Positions 10,330 to 22,505 of a stretch of DNA of 64,000 nt are shown piece by piece; position 1 is the first letter of the stretch, and every line of letters begins with the position of its first letter. The position numbers and the translations under genes are program-made. Location: the NCBI GenBank assembly GCA_037042915.1, contig CM073196.1, forward strand, positions 4,216,001 through 4,280,000. Reading direction: 5' to 3'. The notes below the pieces were generated by a model, which ran no database searches, was not told the DNA's origin, and saw only the letters and a program-made list of their open reading frames with translations. The DNA is from Auricularia sp. M13. Its lineage: Eukaryota; Basidiomycota; Agaricomycetes; Auriculariales; Auriculariaceae.

Positions 10330-12385
10330 ATGGGCCTACGCATAACGCCGCGAGCCGTCGCTGTCCTCGCCGTGCTCCTGACGCTGGCCGGACTGGCGTA
10401 CATGAACACGTCAAGCCTGGCGGACAGCGCGTACATGCTGGGTTGCGCGCACCTGCCGCAGCCGTCGGCTGGCCAACAGCAATTATTCCACGAACCGCCG
10501 CCTCCAGCTCCTCCGGCGCGTGTCACTTGCGAGCGTTGCGAGGTTTCGCCTGGCTGGTGCGAAAGCTTTGGCGAGCGCAACATGGACCTCGTCGCGGCCT
10601 ATGAGGGTACGGCGCCCGAGCGTGTCGTTCACTTTCTGCTAGGCTCACTGGCGTTGCTGCAATAGGTTCTGGTGATCGGCTACGACGCGTCCTGGCCAAG
10701 GCGATGCGCGGGGAGCCCATAACATACGGTATCATCGGTGCGTCGCTTTCTCGGTCTTCGGGCAAAGGGAGCTGGGCTCAAATGGTTGACCAGGCGGGTC
10801 GTTATCGCGCGGGCACGGCTGCGAATGCGTGACGTTCCACAGACAAATCTTCGACTGTACGTGCATCTCTTCTCCCGCATGCCTGCCCTGACATGCGCAG
10901 GGTGGAACGAGACGTTCCCGCATCCGGACAACGTCTATGTCGACGGAAGCGTCGGCGCGCGCGGCAGCAATTACTTCAAGGCGCGCGCCCTGCCCTTCCC
11001 TGCCGTCGCGCGCCCCGCACTGACCCTTTCTCCACGCGCAGTTCTGCCATATTGAACACCTGCCGCAAGACGCAGACCTGATCGTGCTCGAGCTCAGTGC
11101 GTCTGCGTCGTGCCCGGACTGACAACTGACTACTGACTACTGACAACGTTGACAGGCATAAACGACGATCCTGTCGAGGGCCATGCCAAGAACATCGAGA
11201 GCATCCTGCGCGCGACGCTCGACTACCCGAAGAAGCCGGCCGTCATCATCACCGCGTCGTTCTCGCTCATGGGCAAGATGGCCATGGGCGGCGACGTCCA
11301 CCTCCCCGTCGCGCAGTACTATGATGTCCCCGTGCGTCGTCTTGCCCGCATCAACTATTACTTGCTAACGCTCTGCAGGTCATCAAGTATGTTCAAAGTG
11401 ATGTAGAGTTTTTGCGCGTCTGACGCTGTTCGCAGCCTGCGACACGCGCTCTTGCCCATCATACAGAAACGACCGGAGGCCGTCGAAGACTTCTTCGTCG
11501 TCCAGAGCAAGCTGCCGAATTACAAGGATCTCTTGCATCTGAGCGGACTCGGCCATTACGCGCTCGCCGAGTCCACCATCGCGTTGTTGTACGTCCTTGC
11601 ATCGAGTTGCTTCGAATGCAATCCTAATTTGACTTGCGCGCAGGGAGCGACAAAAGTGTCTGGTTGAGAACGCCCCGCCGCGCAAGAACGCGATGGACGG
11701 CCGCTTCGTCGGCGGCGAGTCGTACGACATCGGGCTGCCTCGCGTAAGTCTTCAGTCTCTCCCTCGACTGCGTTTTCCGTTGCTGAAACCGCCCAGCTCT
11801 CGTTGATGTCAGACAAATGGTCGGACACGGCGCACGCGCGCGTCGACAAGCCGTCGTGCATGACGATCGACTCGGAGGCGCACCCTCTGACGCCCGCGCG
11901 CGCGGACGGCTGGGAGCAGTGGCTGCAGCCGCACACGACGAAGCGCTACTGGCGCGCGACGGAGCCCGGCGCGCGCATATCGTTCGCCGTCTACCTCGCA
12001 GAGGGCCACGTCATGCTGTATTATCTCAAGAGCAAGAAGATGTCGCTCGGCCGCGTCAGGTGCTGGCTCAACGACGACGAGAAGGCCGCCGTTATTATCG
12101 ATGGGTACTGGGAGGACCAGCGGTGCGCTGCGTTTTTCCACGGCTCGTTGAGCATTGCGCTGACCATGTGCGCGTGTGTAGGAGCATCGGCCAGTTCACT
12201 AACATCCGCGAGGGCAAGCCGCTCTCGCCGGGCAACTACACCCTCAACTGCGAGAACATGGAGCGCCATTACGGCAAGGAGGAGGGAAGGGGCACGACGT
12301 GCGTCAATCCGTTGCACAAGTCGACTGACCACTCACGCTCACGTCCGTTCGCAGATTCTTGATCATCGCCGTGTTGACGGTGTGA
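10330..12385 (+). CDS. SGNH-hydrolase-type type II membrane protein S1
   Basis: A putative carbohydrate esterase of the SGNH/GDSL fold with an N-terminal signal anchor (AVAVLAVLLTLAGLAYM, residues about 9-25), so Golgi or secretory-pathway location is likely. The catalytic serine motif is GGSLSRGHGCEC. The Asn block is LELSIND and the C-terminal Asp/His block is KDLLHLSGLGHYALAE. A C-terminal beta-rich domain follows (PHTTKRYWRATEPG, VMLYYLKSKKM), ending FLIIAVLTV. About ten small exons are needed; the first three are 10330-10606, 10666-10737 and 10794-10856, and the rest were placed by comparison with S2. One intron, after YFK near 10980, seems to use a GC donor. Related basidiomycete proteins are often labelled capsule-associated; the substrate is unknown. 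Confidence 0.8.
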
Positions 12386-12806
12386 TGACACTTTCTCGCA
12401 ACGAGCATCTTGCATTGCATTGGCATACTAGACTTCTATCTTACAGTGTATCGGTATCACTACTCATTGCATATACTGAACTGTTGACTCCGACAGAAAC
12501 GAATTGTCGACGTCGCGATCTTGGGAGGGAAAGCGATCTTTGCAGTCAAGATGTATCGTGTGCGCAAGTGCGATCAGCAAGTCTATTATAATGATTGGGC
12601 AAAGGGTGTGTGTGCGTGACTGGATCAATTAAAATACAACGAGCACCGCGCTCATGATTTTACATGGCAGAAGGCAAAGATGAAAGTCAACACTGTACAC
12701 TGTACAAAGCTCGAGGCATCATCGCGCCCGCGACAAGCGCTGCCCCGCTGTCAGAGGAATCTAAGGCGAACTCGAACGGAAAGCAGTTTGGGTATCGTAT
12801 TCATGT
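12386..12806. other. Shared 3' region between convergent S1 and AA14-like gene 2
   Basis: 421 bp lying downstream of both genes. It must contain both 3' ends; no further gene was seen. Confidence 0.5.
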
Positions 12807-14276
12807 CTAATGCTGGCGCGAGAAACCCACCCTCCGATGATGGTGGTGCTCGTGCTCCTCTTCGAGGCTGCCGCGCCGCCGACGCGACGTCTTGGCCGCC
12901 GCTGTGGCGCTCGAACCGGCGGCTGCGGTGATGGTGACCGTCTTCGTGACGGTCGCGGGCGCGAAGGCCGTCGGGCAGCCCTGATAGCTCGTCGCGGTGG
13001 CGATCGCGGTCGTCGTGACGAAGACCTTGCTGGCGCACGTAGATCCTGGCGTGTACGCCGTCGACGTCGTCGCGCCGCCACCCGGCGCAAGGAAGATGTC
13101 CGTTTGCGCGCCTGCTCATTATCAGTCTTTACCCTGCAGATTACCGAGAAGCGCGCGCACCGGGCTTGAACCCCATCTTCATGTTGTATCCCGGGCTGGG
13201 GAACGAGTTGTCCTTCTGCAGCCCGCCGGGGCTGACGAAGTTATTGCCCTCCGCCTGGAAGGCAATCGTCATCTGCTTGGGCCCCGCCAAACAGCGATCT
13301 GGGTCGCTCTCGCACCACACCGCGGGCTGTGGCTTGCCCACGGCGGGCGCGTTGGGGTCAGCGCCAGTGACCTGGCAGCGGAAGGCCAGCTGGTACATGT
13401 TATCCTGAGCGCTCAGGCTGGTGAGTGGACTGTATAATCGGCGAGGCGCGCGCTAGGGGGCTCACCTGCCCACAGTGATTCGGAATCCACGCCCACGCGC
13501 AGAGGCAGCCACCGGCCGGGCATGCAGGCAGGTTGGGCACCTGATACGTTGCGAGGCGCTTCCATGGCGAACTGGTCATCGTGCGCGCGATCAGTCAAAG
13601 TCACAGCGGCGGTGGCGCAGGGTCCCTGGATACTCACTTCGGAAGAATGCTGAAGACGGTGAAGTCGCTGGGCTGGACGGTGCTCATGTCGCCGTTGTAC
13701 GAGATGGCGAAGGCCGTGCCCGCGGTGTCGGCCTCAGCCTTCGCGTGGATGTTCGGCGAGCCAATGCAGCCCGCGCTCGACGGCGGGAAGTTGGGGTCGG
13801 ACGTCGCCGTGTAGGGCTCGGTGTGGTTCTGCCCATCAGGCCAGTCTGTCGCCTTCAGCCCGTTGTATGACAGCGTCGTGAACACGCGGTTCGCCGCGAT
13901 CTCGACAGTGAAGTTGCCGTTCGCTGGGCTGATTGAAATTCGTCAGGGCTCCGCGAGAGGGACGGGCGGGTAATTAGGCGCACATTTTCAGATACTCGCC
14001 GTCGGGAGGGGGGTACTGTCGACATGGCCCGTGCAGGAACCAGTCGTTCTGGGACATGTTCCAGAGCGGTGTGATGGGATAGTCGACGCCTTGCTGGTCG
14101 GTGTTGCTCAACCCCTGCGACGCGAATACAAGGGTGAGCACGCGAGGCTGAAATCGGCCGAAGAAATGCTTTCTCACGTTCTTGCAGTACATGCCTTTCG
14201 TCCATGGTGCAAGATGGGCGTGCACGGTCACTGAGAGAGTCGCGATGAGGAGTGCTGCTCGCGGAAGGGTGATCAT
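12807..14276 (-). CDS. AA14-like LPMO 2, copper brace intact
   Basis: A secreted AA14-type copper monooxygenase relative of 391 residues. Exons: 14276-14178, 14114-13984, 13928-13638, 13571-13466, 13404-13161 and 13111-12807. The signal peptide ends TVHA and the mature chain starts [13 protein letters not shown]. The second brace histidine is in SPNIHAKA (about mature residue 118) and the axial tyrosine in [10 protein letters not shown]. Conserved family segments are [26 protein letters not shown] and GAQTDIF. The C-terminal tail after the catalytic domain is Ala/Thr-rich and ends in a basic, His-rich stretch ([16 protein letters not shown]), with no GPI signal. Exon lengths 131, 106 and 244 nt match the paralogues exactly, which supports the model. 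It converges with S1. Confidence 0.9.
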
Positions 14277-16679
14277 TGTAAGAGTAATTGATGAGGAGAG
14301 GATGGGTGGAGCTGCTCACGTCCCTCTTTACACAGTGCTTCTTGTATGTATACTCTCAGGTGGCGCGCGCCGCGCCAGGTCTCTGGCCGAAAATCCCACT
14401 CAGGGTGCTGGGGAAGCCGTCGGTCCGCGCGCGAGCACGCGCGATCGCCGACACTATTCGCGCACCCGGCCTGTGCCGGGCGAGTTGGACAACCGAACCC
14501 ACCAAATGCGCGCTATCTCCGGATCTCCCAGACACGTACAGGGTCTGGATCCCTTGGGATTGCCGTGTTCGCAGAGGCAGACGTGCCTGGAACGCGAGCC
14601 TGCCTGCCCCGATATGGATTACAGCTGATCACATTGAGCATCGATCTCTCACGCGTCCGCACCGTTCAAACCCCCACTGCAATTCCTCTGGAAGGAGACT
14701 CGTGTGCATTGGAGTGCCTGGCCCGGCGTATTGACGGTGCATTGAATACGCCGGACCAGCAGACCGACCCAAGAATCAACGCGCGCGGTCAGTGGCTATC
14801 CCTCGACCTGTCGCCGGGCTGCAATAACAGAGAAATTTGGGGGCAACCTCACCAGTTTAGCACTTTCAGATTGTCGTGGCCTAGAACGCGCCTCTGAGAG
14901 TGGGAAGCCTTCATCTGGATCGCGACAAGTTGGACCCTCTGTCCGTTGCTCCCAAACCGATGCGAGCGACGACCTACGAGGTACGGGTGCACATGGCGCA
15001 GCGTTGCCTTGACGCTCGGCGATCACAGTAACGCAAAAAATCCCTGACTTTCGTTTGTGAAGCCTCTCGGTTGCCGACTGTCGAGCATGGCGTGCATCGA
15101 CGAAAAGGCTGGTTCTAATGGCCATAATTATGACGCACCTCACTGCTTTTTAGAGCGCAAATGACGGTCTCCGGTAACGAGGAGAGCATTCATCCCTGAT
15201 TTATCCTGAGATTGACATGGGAAAATGCTGAGATTGAAGTGAGGTGGACTTTGCTTGAACCTTTCGCCACGCGAGATTTCCCACCAGCCACAGCCCCGTA
15301 AACACGAAATTCACTTCTCGGCAAGCGTGCAGGAACTGTGTACCTAGGTGGAGCATAGGATAGGAGTCGTCCCTGTGCCTGTGCCATTCAGTGGAATCGG
15401 CACCGGCATGGCAGCTAATCTGATTATGATTACGATTTAGTATTTCGATTCAGACGAGCGCAATCGCAACGCCGCCCGACGTCACTGTGTGCGACTACGT
15501 CATGTGGCAATGCTGGATAATGCCCTCCTGTCGATCAGAGTCTGTTTGTGTCCCGTTTTCCGCTCCGAGTTTCGGCGTCGGCAGACACAACGTCTGAAAC
15601 TGCCTCCCTGCCGTGCCGACGATCAGAGCTCAGGACTCTCCTCCTTATTCTGAGCTTCGACATGCGGGGCAGACCTTCGTCGTCTGGGGAAGAACCCGAT
15701 CCATTGGATGTGGCTACTAGATCAGGCTGGAGAGCGGGGTACTGCCTGAACTCGACGACCGGGAACACTCATGTTGTACGTCGCCATCAGCCTTGCACTG
15801 AATTACCGGATGATGTGATTCATTGAATCTACCTGTCTCTGTCTACTTTCCTAAGACTAGAAGCTTCAGAATGTGCCCGCCGAGGCGCCGGGGTCTTAGA
15901 GCTTGAGCATGGAACATTGAAAGGTACATGTACGGTGACAAACGCAAGTCGAGGAAGCAGACAGCCTATCGGCGTCTGCCACACCCTCTGGAGACACGGT
16001 CGAGAACACATCGTGCCAGAAATGTAGAGTGCTTCTCAGCTGTTCAACTTGAATTTGGCAGCACATTGAGTGATGGATGCATCCAGGCCGACGTCGCTCA
16101 GGATGTGAAACGCCGTTACGGTGATGGCCCAAGGTGACTTTCTAGACTAATCCTCGGGACCCTATCAATTTCTGGAAAAGTTAGGGTTTAATAGAGAGCA
16201 TCGTTGTCGGCGTTGACCTATTTCATGCACTTCCTACAAGAGAGTGTGGTCGGAAGCCTCGGAGGGTTTCAGTCTACCCACGCGTTCACAGCCTAGAAGC
16301 ATGCATCAGGAGCTGACTTGTTCACAAAGCTTTGATCTCGTCTTGCAATACAATGTAGAATTTCGCCCATGAGCCACCGCGAATTGCCGGCATGGGAACA
16401 TAAATGGAGGCAAATCATGGATCACGTGAGCAGAGGAACTATCGTAAAACCTTCGTACTTCAGGACCGAGGCCCCAAATATGATGGATTTGGTTACAAAT
16501 TAGGGGCTATATAACTTATGATTGTCAATAGCTCGCAATTGTCTTCAATTTTTGTCCCCAATCGGAGTTTCGAAGGGCGAGATTGACTGCTATCCCCGCG
16601 ACACGTCCATCGAGCACATGTTTGTTTACACTGAAAACTGTTCTCTGGTGCGCCCGACCTCCTTGCTGGGCACATTGGC
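14277..16679. other. Long intergenic region, no gene seen
   Basis: 2.4 kb upstream of both AA14-like gene 2 and P1. Open frames here are short or compositionally biased, and no domain, signal peptide or chain of splice sites was found. It presumably carries both promoters. Confidence 0.35.
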
Positions 16680-18825
16680 ATGCAGGTTTCTGCTCAACGG
16701 CTGCGGATAGCGTTTGGTTCGCTTCTCGCGGTCATACTCATCAACGGCTTTCTGGTCTGGCAGGACATTGGAAGCCTCGCAGACGGCTCAGCCCTAGTAT
16801 TGTTCACAGGAAGATTCCAGTCAAACGTCGCGTGCACGTGTGTCAAATCACCTGGCCTCCACTGCGTCAAGTCTTCTGATCGACCCATAGGATCCTTCGG
16901 AGCACACAGGAGAGCCTGCGTGTAGAGCTTTGCTATTCGACAGTCGGTTGCAATGTCGGGACCGTCGTCATCACTGCACCCGTCTCTCATGTCCGTTCTT
17001 AATTTTGGTCCCCGGGCGAGGCAGGCTTTTTACGTTTTGGCAGTGCTCATTCGGTCCGCGCGAGTCTGCCGATCCGGATCAACTGCCGGACTCGTATCTT
17101 GCTCCGCACGTTTTTCAGCTGCAGCTCTATGGCGCCGCGCGCACCGCTCTGCGCGCAGAAGCTGCAATATTCCTTGGGGCCCGGAGATGTGCGTGGAGAA
17201 TCGCGTTCGATGCGCGCACGGTCGGCAGCATTGGATTTCAGGTCGATCACCTACGCATGGTGCGTCCGACGTCGGAACTCGCATTCAGTTGCGACTTTCC
17301 AATGGTGCTTCACTGACCTCAATCACAGAATCCAGGAAATACCTCAGTCCATCTCCTCGAATCAGATTTTCAGCCACTCATTCAGACGTCGACGTCATCC
17401 CAAGATCCTGCTTCGAATACTGCTGGCACAACTTCACGCGAGGCAGCAGCATTCTACCCCACCGTGAATATGTGCAACGTGGAGAATGTTCCAGCTAATG
17501 TCAGGAAGGCTCATGTGCAGACTGTTGCGCCATGCGCCAATGGTTCATGCGCAGCGTCTTCGAATCTTACTTGCTCACGACAACGACCAATTAGCGGCGT
17601 GTATCGGCCCGCTCACGAATTGGATCTACAAGAAGGCGCACGGTCCGCCGTGACTTACCAGGGCTACGTATGGGAACCCGAATCGTCATGCGTGCGTCCG
17701 TTTCTTTGCGTTCAGTGCCACAATGCCCTCCCGTCGGCTCTGACACAAAATCCAGACAATGGACGGACTCCCGCACGCTTATACGCGTCCCGACGAGCTT
17801 GACGATCTTTTGAACAAACACGAACGCCGCGTCGTGTTCATTGGCGATTCCCACGCCCGCTACGCGTATCACTGTGCGTTCGTAAATCCTATATGAAAAG
17901 CCATGGGACATATGCTGAGCGGGTGTGTCATAATCCATTTAGTATTAGGATCGTGGTATAGCCAGAACTGGACGTACCTTATGGACCCCTCCGGCACGAA
18001 GGATATGACACCCTGGTCTCGGGGACGTGTCAAATTCGACTTCGTCTTGGATGCTTTGCTGTCCCGCATCGCTGCCACAGCTCGTGGAAACTGTACGGCG
18101 TTCCTAGAAGAATGGGAATATTACGACACGTTCGTTCTTTCGGCAGGGGTACGTCTGTCAGTTCCAATCCGACTCTGGCGTTGTATCTCATCAAAATGGG
18201 CTGGTGAATCGTATTAGCACCACCTGGCAATCACGGACATTGGCTCAACGCCCGTATATCCGCGAGAGGTCACCACGACTGAGGAATACGTGGCACGCGT
18301 GTACGACAACGTCCAGGCACTGTTACATGCATGCGGACGCTCTCCCGCTCCTCGGATCATATGGCTAGGCACACCAGCATTCGCGCCCTCGGTCAACTCC
18401 CGCGCAAAGCCATGTGCGTTCATGTTGTCCGCTTCTAGAGATCCAATTTTACATGTTGCGCAGGGAAGGACCACCGGACAAACACCCGTCTCAGTGTTTG
18501 GACGCGTCGAGCTGAGGACATGCTCCGCCGCGACCTTCCATCCGTCGCGCTCATTGACCAATGCACGTGACACGCTGTCGCTTCCGCTGTAGATCTTTGA
18601 ATAGGATGCTGACTCAATGTAGACGCACTCACGCTGCCTTGGATCCATCACACGTCGGACGGACTGCATTTCTTTCGCACGTAAGGATCGCCTTGCCACC
18701 ATGACGTCGCTCACGCGGGAACCAGGGACGCTGCATACGCCATCGTGCAAGAATTGAACCATAAGATTGGTTTGGGACGCGCCAGCGGGTGGTGGCATGT
18801 GTACAAGGACGCGAGGGACGATTGA
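16680..18825 (+). CDS. PC-esterase/TBL-like membrane protein P1
   Basis: A putative polysaccharide O-acyl-modifying enzyme of the SGNH type (PC-esterase / trichome-birefringence-like family). It starts with a signal anchor (LRIAFGSLLAVILINGFLVW). The serine block is VVFIGDSHARYAYH near 17855 and the C-terminal Asp-His block is TSDGLHFFR near 18665. The end, DAAYAIVQELNHKIG, matches paralogue P2 (DAMTALVQEVHQKIA). Internal segments SGVYRPAHELD and YQGYVWEPESSC also match P2. Many short introns are needed and I did not resolve every boundary; in particular the junction near 18565-18635 is uncertain. It sits between AA14-like genes 2 and 3, so it may deacylate the same polysaccharide; that is inference. 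Confidence 0.65.
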
Positions 18826-19099
18826 CAGACAGCCATGTTACGAGGACAGTTGTGTGCAGGGCATGATGTTAGTACACGCACTCCGGCAGACCCTTACTGT
18901 GCCGAAGCGACCCTTGCACCCCAAAGTTCAAGTTGGTAACAGCGATGTCATTTCTTTGGACAATCTATACAGGCTAGCTGCGCGTATTGGTTACAGTTTT
19001 ACTACATAACACCCTGAGAAAGATATTGTACAACGAGGGGTATAGCATCACATTCACGACAAAAAAGAATTGCATGCTTGAGAGCGGCCAGGCGAGAGC

Positions 19100-20652
19100 T
19101 CAGAAGATCGACGACGCGTGCCACCAGCCCCGCTGGTGCGCGTTGGCATGCCCGTGGTTCCTGCGGATAGTCTCATGCGCAGGCTCGCTGTGCCAACGCC
19201 GACGCCTCTGCTGGGTCTCAGAATCTTCCGCATCCCCAGTCGCAGTCGGGGTCGCAGCTGGAGTAATCTCAGCTGGAGTAACAGTGACAGTTATGGTAGT
19301 GGTCATCGTGAAGTCGTCGTCCGATGGGCATTCCGGGTACGCGGTCGCCGTAGCCATGGCCGTAGAAGTGACGACGACAGATGCGGCGCACGTTGAGTCC
19401 TCCATGTAGGCTGTGCTCGTGCTGTCCGGATGTTCCTTGACAAAAATGTCGGTCTGGGCGCCTGCCAAAGCCCGACAGTGAAGTCAGAACATGTGACTAC
19501 GGGAGAATAGATGAACACAACGCACCAGGCCTGAAACCCATCTTCATGTTGTAGCCGGGGCTGGGGAACGAGTTGTCCTTCTGCAGCCCGCCGGGATTAA
19601 CGAAGTTGTTGCCCTCGGCCTGGAACGCGATCGTCATCTGCTTCGGGCCCGCGACGCAGTTGTCCTCGTCGTCCTCGCACCATGCCGCGGGCTGCGGGGT
19701 ACCCACAGCAGGCGCAGAGGGATCAGCGCCGGTGACCTGGCAACGGTATGCGTTCTGGTACATGTTATCCTGTGTGGCGCATGAGCCCCGAGCAATCTAC
19801 TTTTCCAGAAGAAGGAGAACTCGCCTGGCCACAGTGGTTCGGGATCCAGGCCCAGGCACACAGGCATCCGCCCGTGGGGCACGCGGGCAGGTTCGGCACG
19901 TTGTAGGTCGCGAGACGCTTGTAGGGCGTGCTGTTGGGTGGGTGGCGCAGTGTCAGCAGCAGTGCCACCGGCAATCCAGTAATCTTTACGTCACGACGGA
20001 CTCACTTGGGCGCGACGCTGAACACGGTGAAGTCGGCGAGTTTGACCGCGTTGATGTCGTTCTTGTACGCGATGGCGAACGCCGTTCCCGCGGCATCCGC
20101 CTCGCCCTGCGCGTGGATGTTCGGCGAGCTGAGGCAGCCTGCGGACGTCGGCGGATACTTGGCGTCCGTCATGTTCGTCGACCAGCCGTCCGGGTGCGTG
20201 AGGCCGTCCGGCCAGTCGCTCGTCTTCAGGCCGTTGTACGAGAGCGTCGTCATAGCGCGGTTTGCAGAGAGCTCCACGGTGAATGCGCCATTCGCGGGTC
20301 TGACAGTCTCCCAGTTAGCACGGTTGCGACGCGGGAGTCGATGTGGTAGACTCACATCTTCAGGAACTCGCCATCCGGTGGCGGGAAGTTACGGCAGGCG
20401 CCATGGAGAAACCAGTCGCTGGTGGAGAGGTTCCACAGCGGGACGGCAGGGTATGCCGCGTTTGGTGTGTCTGTGTTGGAGTTCCCCTGCACGATCCCCT
20501 CTCAGTATCGCGGGCAGAGCCACAAGGGGGAAAGGCACACGCACGTTTTTGCAGTACATCCCCTTAGTCCAAGCAACCAGCTGGCCGCGAGCACTTCCGG
20601 AGAGGCAGGCGAGGAGGAGAGCGTTCAAGCTGAGAGTGAGAGTGAGCTGCAT
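19100..20652 (-). CDS. AA14-like protein 3, N-terminal brace histidine replaced by Gln
   Basis: Same fold family and exon plan as AA14-like genes 1 and 2: exons 20652-20545, 20486-20356, 20299-20006, 19930-19825, 19769-19526 and 19461-19100, 414 residues. The signal peptide (LLLACLSGSARG) is followed by [13 protein letters not shown], so the residue that should be the first copper ligand is glutamine. The second brace histidine (SPNIHAQG) and axial tyrosine (DNMYQNAYRC) remain. [20 protein letters not shown] and GAQTDIF are conserved. The C-terminal tail is Thr-rich and ends with a basic/His segment. Intron 4 uses a GC donor (CAG|GCGAGT). It is transcribed divergently from gene 4. Cleavage one residue earlier or later would still not expose a histidine, as none is nearby. 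Confidence 0.88.
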
Positions 20653-21195
20653 GGTTGGGGAGTGGGGGAAGCGTGAGTTCTTTCGACGCTCGACGCGCGC
20701 CGTTTTCATGCCAGCGCGTCGACTGAACTAGAACGGTCGAAAACGTTATTCGGGGATACACCTGCTGCTCTGGTAGGTGTAAATCCGTCGGTCCGCGCGA
20801 TCAGCTGCTCCTGCATCGTTCGAGGCTTCCTTCGCGAAGTCGCTTCATGAATATTGGATGCCGCTGCCAGTAGCGCAAACACCCGTTGTCATGGGAAATT
20901 TGCGCCCCCGATTGCTGGTACATTGCTGTCAGTCGTGGCCGGTCAGGTGGCGAATGCGATGCGCGGAGAAGTAGAAGCGGCGTCAATGTCCTCATGATCA
21001 GGGCTTGAAGTCAATCGGAGTCTCGCCCGTGCCTGCATCCCGATCAGCGCAGATCCCGCACACCGATTCACGCACTGTCGACGCGGCCCGCTGTCACTCC
21101 CGTCCGGGTTGCGAAGTATCTGGGCCGTCAGCGAATGCCTTATGAGCCGCACCCCACTTCGGCTTCGGCATACGTCGCCATTCGCCCATCCTCAC
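20653..21195. promoter_or_regulatory. Shared divergent promoter of AA14-like genes 3 and 4
   Basis: The two start codons are 543 bp apart and the genes run in opposite directions, so the two copper-site-altered paralogues probably share control elements. No specific operator was recognised. Confidence 0.45.
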
Positions 21196-22505
21196 ATGTC
21201 CGTTCGCAAGAGTCTCGTTGTCGCCGCTGCGCTCGCCTACGGCACTAATGCCCAAGTCGTCGCCTGGACGAAGGGCATGTTCTGCAAAAATGTGAACCGT
21301 CTACTAGAACGCCCACGACGGCGAGTCGCTCACCAGGGTGCAGGGCAACAGCGCTACAGATCAGCCAAACGCTGCCTACCCTGTAGGAGCATTGGTCGGC
21401 CTTGCCACCAACGACTGGTTCCTGCACGGAGACTGCCGCAACTATCCGCCCGCAGCGAATGAGTTCCTCAGTGTGTGAGTGCTGATTTTGCATCCTATCT
21501 TGGCTCCCACGCTGACATTACGTTGCAGGCCTGCCAATGGGAGCTTCACAGCGGAGCTCGCGTCGAACCGCGCGTTCACGACGCTGTCGTACAACGGCCA
21601 GAAGGCGACCGACTGGCCGGACGGCAAGACCCACCCGGCAAATTGGTCGACCAACCTGACGGACGCGCTCTATCCGCCGACTTCGGCGGGCTGTCTGAGC
21701 TCGCCAATGATTCGCGCGAAGGGCTCAGTCGACGCGCAGGGCACCGCGTTTGCCATTTCGTACAGCAACGATATCACCACCGCCAAGTTGAGCGACTTCG
21801 TCGTGTTCACCGTGGCCGCAAAGTGAGTCGCGGCTCATCTGAAAGCGCTCAGATTATCTGATTCGGGATCCTCGCAATGCGCAGCACGCCCTACAAGCGC
21901 CTGGTCACGTACCAAGTCCCGGACCTGCCAGCGTGCCCGACGGGCGGATGCCTGTGCGCCTGGGCCTGGGTGCCCAACCACTGCGGCCAGGTGAGGCGTC
22001 CTGGCGTCCCCTTCGCGACGTGCGGCTGACATGTCGAGACAGGATGCCATCTTCATGAACGCGTACCGCTGTCAAGTTACAGGCGCCTCGTCGTCGGCCC
22101 GCGCACTAGCCCCCGCGCAGGCCCCAGTATGGTGCGAGTCCGACCAGGACAAGTGCGTGTCGGGCGCGAAGCAGATGGCCGTGGTCTGGCAGAAGGACGG
22201 CAACAATGTCGTGCTCCCTGGAGGCTTGCAGAAAGACAACACGCGCCCGGCGCCTGGATATAACTCGAAGCTCGGATTCACAGCAGGCAAGTCGCGCGAT
22301 AAGCCGTTGTCTTTATCAGACTGCTAATATGAACCGGATGTCGATAGGAGCCCAGACTGATATCTTTGTCGCCACTGCGTCTACACCGGCGCCCACCTGC
22401 GCGCCGGCGCCAACGACGACGAGCACAGTGACATCCACGACCACTATCACCATAGGATATGCGACCTCGACCAGCCTGACGCGCCGCTCCGGCGGGGAGC
22501 TATGA
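21196..22505 (+). CDS. AA14-like protein 4, all three copper-site positions substituted
   Basis: A 342-residue secreted AA14-family protein with six exons: 21196-21291, 21344-21474, 21529-21822, 21885-21990, 22043-22286 and 22348-22505. The start gives a clean signal peptide ([14 protein letters not shown]); the mature chain starts [13 protein letters not shown]. The position of the second brace histidine is arginine (SPMIRAKG, about mature residue 119) and that of the axial tyrosine is phenylalanine ([10 protein letters not shown]). All framework features stay: [25 protein letters not shown] and GAQTDIF, with exon lengths 131, 106 and 244 nt. The frame is intact and phases match, so this is not a simple pseudogene. 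Intron 5 uses a GC donor (CAG|GCAAGT). The tail is short and Thr-rich. Copper-dependent oxidation seems impossible; a binding or structural role is inference. Confidence 0.88.

Noticed and set aside
10330-12385. Naming S1 as a specific capsule gene (CAP64-like)
   Set aside because: The capsule-associated label is used loosely for such proteins; the SGNH motifs are visible but no residue-level evidence links it to a capsule gene.
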